Assembly: GCA_904420185.1 (NCBI GenBank)
Contig: CAJFUJ010000043.1
Location: 1 to 44,486, forward strand
Direction of reading: 5' to 3'
Source of the DNA: an uncultured Butyricicoccus sp.
GTDB lineage: Bacteria; Bacillota; Clostridia; Oscillospirales; Butyricicoccaceae
Length of the DNA stretch: 44,486 bases
The notes beneath the pieces are model-generated. The model searched no databases, was not told where the DNA came from, and saw nothing but the letters and a program-made list of their open reading frames with translations. How positions within the stretch are numbered: position 1 is the stretch's first letter; every line of letters starts with the position of its first letter. Positions 1 to 8,354 of this stretch are shown piece after piece. A program made the translations under genes and the position numbers.

Positions 1-53
1 GCCGGGAACAGGAGGTAGAAATCTTCTACCGCTTCATCGGCAAAATTGATTGA
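1..53 (+). CDS. Serine recombinase, C-terminal end only (partial)
   Basis: The third forward frame is open from the window edge and ends at TGA 51-53. It reads REQEVEIFYRFIGKID, which resembles the extreme C-terminus of large serine recombinases of the TndX/DUF4368 type as I remember them. Only 16 residues are visible, so this rests on a short motif and on what follows: a regulator gene missing its N-terminus. Such recombinases cut and join the ends of Tn4451-like and other integrative elements and are often the last gene before the element end. The body of the gene lies outside the window. Confidence 0.5.
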   Translation, partial: REQEVEIFYRFIGKID

Positions 54-82
54 ATGACACCAATATCTTTAAGTATGTGATA
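54..82. other. Probable integrative-element/chromosome junction
   Basis: Between the recombinase-like stop (53) and the point where the XRE regulator becomes recognisable (codon GAT at 79-81, then ACC GGC ATG) there are about 26 bases with no coding logic. Intact relatives read W-(E/D)-T-G at this place; here the frame reads V-C-D-T-G, so homology resumes at GA 79-80. TndX-type recombinases recombine at GA dinucleotides, so 79-80 is the likely crossover. The sequence shows the break in homology; the crossover assignment is inference. Confidence 0.45.
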
Positions 83-864
83 CCGGCATGAGTTTCCCCG
101 AAATGGACAAGCTCCTCGAATTATGCGCCCTCTTTGACCGCACCTTGGACGACCTAGTCCGTGGGGACCTGACCGCCGGTCCATCTCCAGCAGCCGATAC
201 AGCCGGATATGACGCGCACATGAATTGGTTTTCCCGGATCATCGCCGCTGGGGTCGGGCTGTTGCTGGTTGGGATCGCGGCATCACAAATATTGGAATCT
301 ATGCGCTTGCCCAAAGCTGTTTATGATGGGACGCTGTTTTTGGCTGCAATCCCGGCCATTCTGCTGTGCATCGTCGGCGGAATGCAGCACAGCCAATTTG
401 CAAAAAAGCACCCGGAGATTGCCCCCTTTTACTCGGCTGCCGAGGAGGAAACTGCCCAACGCCGTTTCATCCCCCGGGTTGCAACCGGTGTAGGGCTCAT
501 TTTATGTGGTATCTTGTCCACCGTGCTGGGTGAAGGGTTGCCACTTCCGCCCGGCTGCACGCCAGAGTTCTATGACGGTATCTTGCTATTCTTTTTGGCG
601 TGCGGCGTTGCCATCCTTGTTTACAGCGGCCTGCAAAAGAGCAAGTATGACATTGCGTCGTATAACAAAAACCATTTGCCGAGCGAAGGGGAAGGCGCTT
701 CCAACCCACTCACAGACAAAGCATGTGGCGTGATCATGCTCCTGGCGACCCTGGTATTTTTCATCGGACAAATCGGTCTTGGTTGGGAGCGGGCTTGGCT
801 GGCTTTTCCAGCGGGCGGCATTCTATGTGCCATTGTGTCGATTGTTTTGGAAAAAAAGAATTGA
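79..864 (+). pseudogene. XRE-family membrane regulator, 5' truncated
   Basis: The frame encodes the last third of a Cro/C1-type helix-turn-helix (TGMSFPEMDKLLELCALF followed by DRTLDDLVRGD) and then a hydrophobic domain with about six membrane segments, beginning near FSRIIAAGVGLLLVGIAAS. Family members start with a complete HTH of about 60 residues; here the recognition helix and everything before it are missing and no ribosome binding site precedes ATG 88. The 5' part was probably removed or displaced by insertion of the element whose recombinase ends at 53. A 258-residue product from ATG 88 is possible but would lack DNA binding. A hairpin terminator follows at 875. Confidence 0.65.
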
Positions 865-874
865 AACCCCGTGC

Positions 875-903
875 AAAAGTCAGGCATTTGGTCTGACTTT
901 TCT
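875..903 (+). terminator. Rho-independent terminator
   Basis: AAAAGTCAG pairs with CTGACTTTT around a 9-base loop, 10 bases after the stop of the truncated regulator. Confidence 0.7.
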
Positions 904-1005
904 ACTTCCCGAACTCTGCATCCCCGACCATTTTGCAGGCCGAGGCAGCAACCGTGTAAAATATTTTTAAATCCTCCTGGCTGTGCAACCGGCATGGCAA
1001 AACTG

Positions 1006-1014
1006 TGGTATACT
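1006..1014 (+). promoter_or_regulatory. Extended -10 promoter of gldA
   Basis: TGGTATACT is an extended -10 (TGn plus TATACT at 1009-1014), 66 bases before the gldA start. No convincing -35 stands 16-18 bp upstream. Confidence 0.4.
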
Positions 1015-1079
1015 AGATACGAATACGATGGCCCAAGGATGGCTTGGGTTTTTCCGCTAAAAAGGAGGAATTGCACATC

Positions 1080-2177
1080 ATGGCAAATATTTTTATTAGT
1101 CCTAGCAAATATGTGCAGGGCGCTGGTGAAATGCAGCAGCTCGGCAAATATGCACACACATTTGGCAGGAAAGCGTTGGTGCTTCTCAGCGAAAACGGCT
1201 ATCAGCGCAATGGCAAACAGATCGAAGCTAGCCTTGCTGGTGCCGGAGTGGCCGCCAGTTTTGTATACTTCCACGGGGAATGCTGCATGACTGAGATCAA
1301 CCGTTTGACCCAAAACGTCCAAGCGGACGGCGCAGAAATGGTGATCGGCGTAGGTGGCGGCAAGATCTTTGACACCGCCAAGGCTGTGGCCTATTATGCG
1401 AAGGTTCCTGTGCTCATCTGCCCCACCATCGCTTCGACCGATGCACCCTGCTCGGCGCTGTCGGTCATCTATTCGGACGAGGGTGTGTTTGAACGTTATC
1501 TATTTTTGCCCGCAAACCCCAACCTGGTGCTTATGGACACGGATATCCTTGCTGCCAGTCCGCTGCGTCTGACGATCGCTGGCATGGGCGATGCCTTGGC
1601 CACCTATTTCGAAGCCCGCGCGTGCGCGGCTTCCGGCGCGACTACCTGCGCGGGCGGCAAAGTATCCCAGGCCGCGCTAGCGCTAGCCAAACTCTGCTTT
1701 GATACCCTGATGAATGAAGGCATCAAGGCCAAGCATGCGCTTTCGGCGCATGTGTGTACGCCGGCCGTAGAAAAAATTTTTGAAGCCAACACACTGCTTT
1801 CCGGTATTGGATTTGAATCAGGCGGTTTGGCTGGTGCACATGCCCTGCACAACGGCCTGACCGTGCTCGAGGAATGCCACGCCATGTACCATGGCGAAAA
1901 AGTGGCGTTTGGCACACTTACCCAGCTCATCTTAGAGGATGTCCCCAAGGAAGAGCTCGACGCCATCGCTGTTTGGTGTGTCGAGCTCGGTTTACCCGTC
2001 ACCTTACGCGAATTGGGGCTGGAGAATGTAACCAAAGAAAAGCTCATGGCTGTGGCCGAAGCAGCATGTGCTGAGACCGACACCATGGGAAATATGCCAG
2101 TAGAGGTCAACCCTCACAAGGTCTATGCCGCGCTGTTGGCGGCAGATGCCTATGGCCGAAGCCTGGTCGGAATGTAA
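1080..2177 (+). CDS. gldA: Glycerol dehydrogenase
   Basis: A 365-residue iron/zinc-type alcohol dehydrogenase of the glycerol dehydrogenase branch, which oxidises glycerol to dihydroxyacetone with NAD+ (or the reverse) in the cytoplasm. The dinucleotide motif GVGGGKIFD lies at 90-98. The metal ligands expected from GldA are in place and at the family numbering: Asp171 in GMGDALATYFEA, His254 in AGAHALHNGL and His271 in AMYHGEKVAFG. Start is ATG 1080, with AAAGGAGG at 1062-1069; an upstream in-frame ATG at 1044 has no ribosome binding site. It stands alone between an extended -10 promoter and a strong terminator. No dihydroxyacetone kinase genes lie nearby, so its role in glycerol use or in redox balance is open. 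Confidence 0.9.
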   Translation: MANIFISPSKYVQGAGEMQQLGKYAHTFGRKALVLLSENGYQRNGKQIEASLAGAGVAASFVYFHGECCMTEINRLTQNVQADGAEMVIGVGGGKIFDTAKAVAYYAKVPVLICPTIASTDAPCSALSVIYSDEGVFERYLFLPANPNLVLMDTDILAASPLRLTIAGMGDALATYFEARACAASGATTCAGGKVSQAALALAKLCFDTLMNEGIKAKHALSAHVCTPAVEKIFEANTLLSGIGFESGGLAGAHALHNGLTVLEECHAMYHGEKVAFGTLTQLILEDVPKEELDAIAVWCVELGLPVTLRELGLENVTKEKLMAVAEAACAETDTMGNMPVEVNPHKVYAALLAADAYGRSLVGM

Positions 2178-2185
2178 GACCCACG

Positions 2186-2220
2186 AAAAAACGAGGAAGG
2201 GTCTACCTTCCTCGTTTTTT
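2186..2220 (+). terminator. Rho-independent terminator of gldA
   Basis: AACGAGGAAGG and CCTTCCTCGTT form the stem, followed by a T run. Confidence 0.9.
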
Positions 2221-2243
2221 CATGGAATAAGGGGAAACGTGCT

Positions 2244-2879
2244 ATGTGGAAAATATGGGTCCGCCGTTTGCTTATGCTACTCATTGGCGTTGCGGTTACG
2301 GAGTTTGGCAGCCAGTTGTTTGTATCGCTGGCTGTGGGCGCAGACACATTTATGGTGCTCATTCAGGGGCTTTCTCGCCGCACGGGGTTGAGCTATGGCC
2401 AAGCCAGCACTGCCATGATGCTGCTCTGTCTGTTGATTATATTTTTTTGGAATCGAAAGTACATTTATCCGGGTACGATCTTTTGTATTTTTTGCCTTGG
2501 ACCAATCGTAGATTTTTACGCCGGTTTATTTGGCTGGATCGTGCCGACCGTACGGCCGCTGCCGTTGACCATTGTGTTGGTGGCGCTCAGCTGTACCATT
2601 GTATCCATTGGCGTTGGGATCTCCGTGCAATCCAAAGCGGGCGCTTGCTCCAACGATTTGATCCCGGTGATTTTGCACGAGCAATTCCCGGCGCTCCAGC
2701 TCCGGTGGGCGCGTATGCTGTGGGACGCTTTATTTATCATATGCGGGTTTTTGTTGGGGGGCACCATCGGCATTGGCACGGTCATCGCCCTGACCGTGTA
2801 TGGTCCAGGATTGCAATTTTTCTTGCCTGCGGCCAACCGTCTTGCGCGTGCGCTTCGGCTTCCCGCCTCTGCGGAATAA
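2244..2879 (+). CDS. YczE/YitT-family integral membrane protein
   Basis: A 211-residue protein with about five hydrophobic segments, e.g. LLMLLIGVAVTEFGSQLFVS near the N-terminus and ALFIICGFLLGGTIGIGTVI near the C-terminus. Overall pattern and length fit the YczE/YyaS/YitT membrane family (COG2364), for which no transported substrate is established. AAGGGGA precedes ATG 2244 at normal distance. It lies between the gldA terminator and a terminator shared with convergent yebC, so it is monocistronic or dependent on read-through. The function is unknown; transport or regulation of export has been suggested for relatives. Confidence 0.7.
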   Translation: MWKIWVRRLLMLLIGVAVTEFGSQLFVSLAVGADTFMVLIQGLSRRTGLSYGQASTAMMLLCLLIIFFWNRKYIYPGTIFCIFCLGPIVDFYAGLFGWIVPTVRPLPLTIVLVALSCTIVSIGVGISVQSKAGACSNDLIPVILHEQFPALQLRWARMLWDALFIICGFLLGGTIGIGTVIALTVYGPGLQFFLPAANRLARALRLPASAE

Positions 2880-2883
2880 CACA

Positions 2884-2931
2884 AAATCCCCTGGCCGCAA
2901 GGGTTCCACTTTGCAGCCAGGGGATTTTTTA
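2884..2931. terminator. Bidirectional terminator between the membrane gene and yebC
   Basis: AAAATCCCCTGGC pairs with GCCAGGGGATTTT, with A/T runs on both sides serving both convergent genes. Confidence 0.85.
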
Positions 2932-2938
2932 TTTGCCG

Positions 2939-3682
2939 TTAGCCTTCGTATTCATCTTCATTCTCCCAGTTGTGCCAAACCGCCTGGACATCGTCGTTGT
3001 CCTCCAGATTGTCCAGCAGCTTGCGCATCTGGGCCATGTCCTCTTCCTTTTCCAGGGTGACATAGTTTTGCGGGACCATTTCGACCTCGGCCTCAATAAA
3101 GCTCATCCCAGCCTGCTCCAGCGCCTCGCGCACCTTGCCAAAGTCTGCTGGGGCGGTGTAAATCTCAAAGGTCTCCTCGTCCGATTGGAAGTCTTCCGCG
3201 CCGGCATCCAGCGCCAGCATCATGGTTTCATCCTCATCCAATTCGCCTTTTTCCACGATCAGGACGCCCTTTTGGTTGAACTGCCAGCCGACGCAGCCGG
3301 TCGCACCCATGCCTGCGCCAAACTTGTCCAAAAGGTGGCGTACATCCGAAGCTGTACGGTTGCGGTTGTCGGTCAGGGTTTCCACGATGACCGCTACGCC
3401 GCCCACGCCGTAGCCTTCGTAGGTGATGGCCTCGTATTCGACTGTACCGTTTGCGCCTGAATATTTATCCAACGTGCGCTTGATATTGTCGTTGGGCATA
3501 TTGTTGGCCTTGGCCTTGGCGATTACGTCGCGCAGGCGGGAATTGTTATCCGGGTTAGCCGAACCGCCTTCTTTGATGGCAATCGCCATCTCGCGGCCAA
3601 TTTTAGTGAAAATTTTTGCTTTTTTGGCGTCATTTGCGCCCTTGCGCTTGGCAATATTATGCCATTTAGAATGTCCGCTCAT
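2939..3682 (-). CDS. yebC: YebC/PmpR-family protein
   Basis: A 247-residue protein with the full family signature: MSGHSKWHNIAKRKGANDA at the N-terminus, then KIFTKIGREM, the internal IVETLTDNRNRTASDVRH and GCVGWQFNQKG. Members were annotated as DNA-binding regulators (PmpR). Bacterial YebC proteins, like human TACO1, have more recently been linked to translation through difficult nascent sequences such as polyproline. The start ATG 3680-3682 is preceded on the minus strand by AAGGAGCG. Length and motifs are typical with nothing missing. It stands as a single gene with a terminator behind it. Confidence 0.95.
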   Translation of the reverse strand: MSGHSKWHNIAKRKGANDAKKAKIFTKIGREMAIAIKEGGSANPDNNSRLRDVIAKAKANNMPNDNIKRTLDKYSGANGTVEYEAITYEGYGVGGVAVIVETLTDNRNRTASDVRHLLDKFGAGMGATGCVGWQFNQKGVLIVEKGELDEDETMMLALDAGAEDFQSDEETFEIYTAPADFGKVREALEQAGMSFIEAEVEMVPQNYVTLEKEEDMAQMRKLLDNLEDNDDVQAVWHNWENEDEYEG

Positions 3683-3711
3683 GCTTACTTCGCTCCTTAA
3701 TATCCTGAAAA

Positions 3712-3739
3712 ATTATAATCTGTTCTTCATTTTATCAAA
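3712..3739 (-). promoter_or_regulatory. Possible yebC promoter
   Basis: On the minus strand TTGATA (3738-3733) and TATAAT (3717-3712) stand 15 bp apart, a short spacer, about 30 bases before the yebC start codon. Confidence 0.4.
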
Positions 3740-3796
3740 AAAGGCCGCAAAACGCAAGGGGTATGCCCAAGACAAGCCCACGCAGAAAATCCGGAA

Positions 3797-3825
3797 TTGA
3801 CAGAAGCCCTTGCGCCTGCTATACT
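3797..3825 (+). promoter_or_regulatory. tRNA-Leu promoter
   Basis: A perfect -35 TTGACA (3797-3802), a 17-bp spacer and TATACT (3820-3825) with an upstream TG, ten bases before the tRNA. Confidence 0.85.
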
Positions 3826-3834
3826 TAATTAGAC

Positions 3835-3920
3835 GCCGCCATGGCGGAACTGGTAGACGCAAGGGACTTAAAATCCCTCGGAGCATATCCGTGCCGGTTC
3901 GATTCCGGCTGGCGGCACCA
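3835..3920 (+). tRNA. tRNA-Leu (anticodon TAA)
   Basis: The acceptor arm GCCGCCA pairs with TGGCGGC, followed by discriminator A and an encoded CCA. The anticodon stem GGGAC/TCCCT-type arm encloses loop CTTAAAA, giving anticodon TAA. A long variable arm and the T arm GCCGGTTCGATTCCGGC are present, as expected of a type II tRNA of 86 nucleotides. Confidence 0.95.
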
Positions 3921-3922
3921 CA

Positions 3923-3958
3923 AAAAGCCCTGTATTGTCCAAATACAGGGCTTTTTCA
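3923..3958 (+). terminator. Terminator of tRNA-Leu
   Basis: AAAAAGCCCTGTATT pairs with AATACAGGGCTTTTT directly after the tRNA; it also serves the convergent cysteine synthase gene. Confidence 0.85.
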
Positions 3959-3996
3959 TTTGTTGCATGATGGTACGCAACACCGATGCAGCTCTA

Positions 3997-4926
3997 TTAA
4001 TCGTCAAACAGCGGGGTCGAAAAATATCGCTCAGCCGTATCCGGCAGCACGGTGACCACCCGTTTGCCTGGCCCTAATTTTTTGGCTAGCTCGATGGCCG
4101 CCGCCACATTGGTCCCTGACGAGATGCCACACATGATGCCCTCTTTTCGGGCCAGATCCTTGGCGGTTTGAAGTGCAGCGCCGTCGGTCACAATATAGAT
4201 ATCGTCATAGATCTGCCGGTTCAGGATGGCTGGGATGACGCCGTCGCCGATGCCCATTTGGATATGGGTCCCAATCGATCCGCCCGATAGGATGGCCGCA
4301 TGTTCGGGCTCGACCGCCCAGATGGTCATATCCGGATTGTGGGCTTTGAGCACCTCGCCGATGCCAGTGATGGTGCCGCCGGTTCCGATACCCGAGCAAA
4401 AGCCATGGATCGGCCCTTCCACCTGAGCCAGGATTTCAATACCGGTATGGCGGCGGTGGACCATCGGGTTGGCTGGATTTTCAAACTGCTGCGGCACAAA
4501 CACCTTCGGGTTCTCGGCCGCCATTTTAAGGGCTGTCTCCAGGCATTCCTCAATACATGCACCAATATCGCCTGCGTCGTGGATGAGAATGACCTCTGCG
4601 CCATAGTGGCGCACCAGCTTACGCCGCTCCTCGGACACCGAATCCGGCATGATAATGATGGTCTTGTAGCCCTTGACCGCGCCGATGAGCGCCAAACCGA
4701 TGCCTTGGTTCCCACTGGTTGGCTCGACAATAATCGAGTCCGGCCCCAACAACCCGCGTTCCTCGGCGTCCGAGATCATATTAAAAGCCGTGCGCGTCTT
4801 GATCGACCCGCCGACATTCAGTCCTTCAAATTTCACCAAAATTTCAGCCGCATTTTCCGGCGCCATGTGGTGCAGGCGCACAATGGGCGTATGTCCAATT
4901 GCGTCTAAAATCGTATTATAAACCAT
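3997..4926 (-). CDS. PLP-dependent cysteine synthase-family protein
   Basis: A 309-residue fold-type II PLP enzyme related to O-acetylserine sulfhydrylase (CysK), which makes cysteine from O-acetylserine and sulfide. Visible features are NTILDAIGHTPIVRLHHM at the N-terminus, the substrate loop EPTSGNQGIGLAL, the phosphate-binding GIGTGGTITGIGEVLK and C-terminal GISSGTNVAAA. The PLP-lysine motif reads NVGGSIKTRTA, not the N-P-x-G-S-V-K-D-R of classical CysK; this K-T-R variant marks a distinct subfamily whose substrate I cannot name. ATG 4926 is chosen because GGAG sits nine bases upstream; ATG 4932 is possible. No cysE lies adjacent. Confidence 0.85.
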   Translation of the reverse strand: MVYNTILDAIGHTPIVRLHHMAPENAAEILVKFEGLNVGGSIKTRTAFNMISDAEERGLLGPDSIIVEPTSGNQGIGLALIGAVKGYKTIIIMPDSVSEERRKLVRHYGAEVILIHDAGDIGACIEECLETALKMAAENPKVFVPQQFENPANPMVHRRHTGIEILAQVEGPIHGFCSGIGTGGTITGIGEVLKAHNPDMTIWAVEPEHAAILSGGSIGTHIQMGIGDGVIPAILNRQIYDDIYIVTDGAALQTAKDLARKEGIMCGISSGTNVAAAIELAKKLGPGKRVVTVLPDTAERYFSTPLFDD

Positions 4927-5095
4927 TTCCATCGACTCCAATACCAAATAATCGCACAATGATACCTATACATTATATGCGCAAAAGCGGGTTCCGTCAA
5001 CCGGTAGAAAGGCAGCCTTTGCCTTCCGATTGGATGGTTGCGGGACAACTTTTGGTTTTCGTGCGCTACACGGCAGCGCCTGTGCAATCTGTAAC

Positions 5096-5124
5096 TTTGC
5101 AGGAGTCGAATTTTGTGCTATACT
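5096..5124 (+). promoter_or_regulatory. Promoter of the CapA-family gene
   Basis: TTTGCA (5096-5101), a 17-bp spacer and TATACT (5119-5124) preceded by GTGC, about 58 bases before the coding start. Confidence 0.65.
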
Positions 5125-5181
5125 GTCGGTATCTTACAGGGATGCAATATCCCCTCTGGTACACGGAAAAGGAGGCAAACG

Positions 5182-6402
5182 GTGAAAAAGACCAAACCAA
5201 TTGCCCTGCTTCTTGGGCTTGCGCTGCTGCTATGCGGATGCGAAGCGGCGCCCACACAGGCATCTGAAATCCAGCAGAGCCAACCGATTGAACCTGCGCC
5301 CGAACCTGAACCCGAACCTTTCACCGCAACGCTTGCCGTCTGTGGCGATATTATGAGCCATATGCCCCAGACCCGTGACGCCTGGAGCGACACACTGGGC
5401 GCATACGACTACACGACTATGCTATCCGGCGCACGCACTTATGTACAAAATGCAGATTTCGCAGTCGCCAATCTGGAGACTACCTTTGCTGGCGGGCCGG
5501 ATTATTCGGGCTATCCTGCCTTTAACACGCCAGATGAGCTGGCGGACGGCCTGCAAGATCTTGGGTTTGACCTGCTGCTCACGGCGAACAACCACTGCAT
5601 GGACCGCCGCTACGACGGCCTGGCACGGACGCTGGATGTGCTGGATGCGCGCGGCCTGGCCCATGTGGGGACCTATCGCACCCAGGAGGAACGCGACGCC
5701 AACCATGGCATTGTACTGGCCGACGTGGGTGGTATTTCGGTGGCGTTCCTGGGCTATACCTATGGCACCAACGGCATCCCGCTCGAAAGCGGCCGGGAAT
5801 ATTCGGTCAATCTGTTCAACACCGACTATCTGTCCAGCTGTTCCACCCCCAATACCGAGCAGCTCGCCGCCGATTTGGCGGCCGCTCAAGCGCTTTCCCC
5901 TGACCTGATTGCGGTGATGATCCACTGGGGCGTAGAATACCAGACCACCCAGAATGCCTACCAGGAGCAGATCGCCCAATTTTTGTTTGACAATGGCGCG
6001 GATATCATCCTGGGCGGCCATTCGCACGTTTTGCAGCCCATGCAGCTGCGCACCCTGGCCGACGGACGGCAGGGCTTTGTGTGTTTTTCGCTCGGCAACA
6101 TGATCTCGGCGCAAAATGACCGCTATACCGACACCACGGTGGCGCTCACCCTGGAGTTGACCAAGGACCCAGCAACAGGCGCCGCGTGGGTAAGCGGATA
6201 TTCCTATGCGCCGCTGCTCATGCTCGACCGCGAGAGTGGTGCCGATGTGCGCTTCGAGCTGCTGGACGTCTATCAAACCCTGTCCAGTGGGCAAGCCGAC
6301 GAAACCTTAACCGCAAAGCTGGAGCAAGCCATTGCCGACTGCCACACCATCCTGGGGGAAACCGGCGATATCGGCGCATGGACTGCCACCCCAGCTGCAT
6401 AA
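5182..6402 (+). CDS. CapA-family (PGA_cap) metallophosphatase-like lipoprotein
   Basis: A 406-residue secreted lipoprotein. GTG 5182 is the start: AAAAGGAGG ends six bases upstream and the protein then opens with a Lys-rich signal peptide and lipobox LLCGC, making Cys20 the lipidated residue. A Pro/Glu linker follows (EPAPEPEPEP). The rest is the CapA/PgsA metallophosphatase-like domain: AVCGDIMSH near 52-60, NLETTF, LTANNHCMDR, MIHWGVEY, GADIILGGHSHVLQPM and FSLGNMISAQ. Relatives take part in poly-gamma-glutamate or capsule processing, but many clostridial members stand alone with unknown substrate. No pgsBC genes are nearby. The gene has its own promoter and a strong terminator. Confidence 0.85.
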   Translation: MKKTKPIALLLGLALLLCGCEAAPTQASEIQQSQPIEPAPEPEPEPFTATLAVCGDIMSHMPQTRDAWSDTLGAYDYTTMLSGARTYVQNADFAVANLETTFAGGPDYSGYPAFNTPDELADGLQDLGFDLLLTANNHCMDRRYDGLARTLDVLDARGLAHVGTYRTQEERDANHGIVLADVGGISVAFLGYTYGTNGIPLESGREYSVNLFNTDYLSSCSTPNTEQLAADLAAAQALSPDLIAVMIHWGVEYQTTQNAYQEQIAQFLFDNGADIILGGHSHVLQPMQLRTLADGRQGFVCFSLGNMISAQNDRYTDTTVALTLELTKDPATGAAWVSGYSYAPLLMLDRESGADVRFELLDVYQTLSSGQADETLTAKLEQAIADCHTILGETGDIGAWTATPAA

Positions 6403-6407
6403 AAAAA

Positions 6408-6439
6408 CTGCCGCAGAATTTCTGCGGCAGAAATTTTTT
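6408..6439. terminator. Bidirectional terminator
   Basis: CTGCCGCAGA/TCTGCGGCAG with a 3-base loop and T runs on both sides; it ends the CapA gene and overlaps the stop of the convergent BI-1 gene. Confidence 0.85.
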
Positions 6440-7124
6440 ATTCTCTGTTGCCGAACAGGCGAAGAATATACAGGAACAGGTTGATAAAGTCCAGATACAG
6501 CTGCAAAGCCGACAAGATGGACGCACGCGCGAGCATCGCGGTGTCATGGCTGTACGCTGCATGCATCGCCTTAATCTTTTGCACATCATAGGCGGTAAAT
6601 CCCAAGAAGATGGCTACACCGACAAAGCAGAGCAGACGCTCCATGCCGCCAAAGCCGAAGAACATCCCGAGCAGGTTGAACACAATCAGCAGGATCAGCC
6701 CGCCGATGAGGATGGGCTGCAGGCGGGACAGATCGACCTTTGTAAAGTAGCCAACCAATGCCATCACGCCGAAGTACAGTCCCGTCACGCCAAAGGCGAA
6801 CACCAAACTGGTCGCGTTAAAATATAGGAAGTAGGTCGAAAAGACCAGACCGTTGAGCACAGCGTAAAGGAAGAACATCCCGCGCGCGGCGCCGATGGAC
6901 AGCTTGCCGATGCGTGCGGACAGACCGATGACGGTAATCAGCTCTGCGGCAAGCAGGATCATCATAGCCGGATAGTTGAGCAGCAAAGCCACTGCGCCCG
7001 ACAAGTACGCGGCTACCATCACAGCAAAGGTGGTCGCAAGGCCGAGGAACATCCAGCCAAAGGTTTTGGCCATATAGGTTTTGAGCGGCTCTGCCTGGGC
7101 GACCGGTGCAAAATTAAACATCAT
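6438..7124 (-). CDS. Bax inhibitor-1 (BI-1/YccA) family membrane protein
   Basis: A 228-residue protein made almost entirely of about seven transmembrane helices. The family pattern is visible: AEPLKTYMAKTFGWMFLGLA at the first helix, GMFFLYAVLNGLVFSTYFL, FGVTGLYFGVMALVGYFTK, VGVAIFLGFTAYDVQKIKAM and the C-terminal ALQLYLDFINLFLYILRLFG. Bacterial members such as YetJ are pH-sensitive calcium leak channels; YccA modulates FtsH. The start is the first of two adjacent ATGs at 7124, with AGAGGTGAT six bases upstream. Monocistronic. Confidence 0.9.
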   Translation of the reverse strand: MMFNFAPVAQAEPLKTYMAKTFGWMFLGLATTFAVMVAAYLSGAVALLLNYPAMMILLAAELITVIGLSARIGKLSIGAARGMFFLYAVLNGLVFSTYFLYFNATSLVFAFGVTGLYFGVMALVGYFTKVDLSRLQPILIGGLILLIVFNLLGMFFGFGGMERLLCFVGVAIFLGFTAYDVQKIKAMHAAYSHDTAMLARASILSALQLYLDFINLFLYILRLFGNRE

Positions 7125-7305
7125 AGATAGATCACCTCTATGGTATTGTAACATAAGAGGCGTGGTTTTGTCCAGCGCAGCGGTGAGAACTTAACAATTT
7201 CTATGCAACTGACGATCTGCATGGGCTTTGCCCTGACGAAAAACGCCGCAATTTTAAACCGTTTGTTAATTTTGAACAGCATATAGGGACGCGGACAGGG
7301 TTTTG

Positions 7306-7314
7306 TGGTATGAT
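7306..7314 (+). promoter_or_regulatory. Extended -10 of the alpha/beta hydrolase gene
   Basis: TGGTATGAT, a TGn-extended -10, lies 38 bases before ATG 7352. No clear -35 is seen. Confidence 0.4.
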
Positions 7315-7351
7315 AAGCAAAGAAGAAAATCTGATCGGGAAGGGTGACGGT

Positions 7352-8353
7352 ATGGATATTAAATGTACCCAGAATATGTTTAAAAGTGCCAACGGCGTTT
7401 CCTCGATCACCTACTTTATCTTGGCGCCGGAAGGCGTGGAAACCCGCGGTATCGTTCAAATTGCGCACGGAATGTGCGATTATTTTTCCCGCTACACCGT
7501 TTTTGCCAAATATTTGTGCGGTTTGGGCTATATCGTTTGTGGTAACGACCATTTGGGCCATGGCGCGTCGGTTTCGCGGGAAACCGAGCTCGGCTTTTTT
7601 GCCCCGCAAAACGGCTGGTCCTACTTGATCGAGGACGTCAAGCAACTCACCGACATCATGCGCGCACGCTATCCTGGCCTGCCCTATTTCCTGTTTGGGC
7701 ACTCCATGGGGTCGCTGCTCGCCCGGCTCTATTTGCCCCTTTATGGCAAGGACATCAATGGCTGCATCCTGTGCGGCACGGTCGGCCCCAATCCTTTTGC
7801 CCGTACCGGCATCCGGTTGGCCGATTCTGTGGCACACACCCGGGGGATGACCTATCGTTCAAGTTGGCTATCCCGCATCGCTTTTAACAACTTAAACCGC
7901 AAAATCCCGGGGGCACCTTCCATGTTCTCCTGGCTATCGCGGGACACCCATGTGGTGGATTTGTTCCAATCGGACAGCAAATGCAATTTTGTCTTTACCG
8001 CTACCGGGTTCCGTGATCTTTTCACCCTGGTTTTCCGCGCCAACCATGCCCGCTGCTTCCGCACCACCCCACATGACCTTCCCCTACTGCTAATTGCTGG
8101 GGATAAAGACCCCGTGGGCGGCTATGGCGAAGGGGTGCGTACGGTTGCGCGGATGTACCGCGCCGCCGGGCAAAAGGATGTGGATGTGATCTTTTACAAG
8201 GATGGCCGCCATGAGATTCTCAATGAGCTCAACCACCTGGATGTGTTCGGCGACGTCTCCCGCTGGCTAGAAGCACACTTGGCGCCAGCAGAACAGCCTG
8301 GCGCTGCCGGCCAACCGCTAAGCAGCCGGAAAAAGCCCGGTATGGGCGCTTGA
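7352..8353 (+). CDS. Alpha/beta hydrolase, monoacylglycerol lipase-like
   Basis: A 333-residue serine hydrolase of the Hydrolase_4/lysophospholipase type. The nucleophile elbow FGHSMGSLLAR, an oxyanion-loop motif IAHGMCDYFSRY, the acid in LIAGDKDPVGGYG and the catalytic His in DGRHEILNELN form the expected Ser-Asp-His triad. These cytoplasmic enzymes cleave fatty esters such as monoacylglycerols or lysophospholipids; the natural substrate cannot be told from sequence. ATG 7352 is chosen because GGAAGGGTGA precedes it and the family N-terminus (here KSANGVSSITYFI) follows directly. The last 20-25 residues are low-complexity. Confidence 0.85.
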   Translation: MDIKCTQNMFKSANGVSSITYFILAPEGVETRGIVQIAHGMCDYFSRYTVFAKYLCGLGYIVCGNDHLGHGASVSRETELGFFAPQNGWSYLIEDVKQLTDIMRARYPGLPYFLFGHSMGSLLARLYLPLYGKDINGCILCGTVGPNPFARTGIRLADSVAHTRGMTYRSSWLSRIAFNNLNRKIPGAPSMFSWLSRDTHVVDLFQSDSKCNFVFTATGFRDLFTLVFRANHARCFRTTPHDLPLLLIAGDKDPVGGYGEGVRTVARMYRAAGQKDVDVIFYKDGRHEILNELNHLDVFGDVSRWLEAHLAPAEQPGAAGQPLSSRKKPGMGA

Positions 8354-8354
8354 G

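Noticed and set aside
2246-3460. 404-codon plus-strand frame
   Set aside because: It crosses from the YczE-like gene through a terminator into antisense of yebC; both real genes are well supported.
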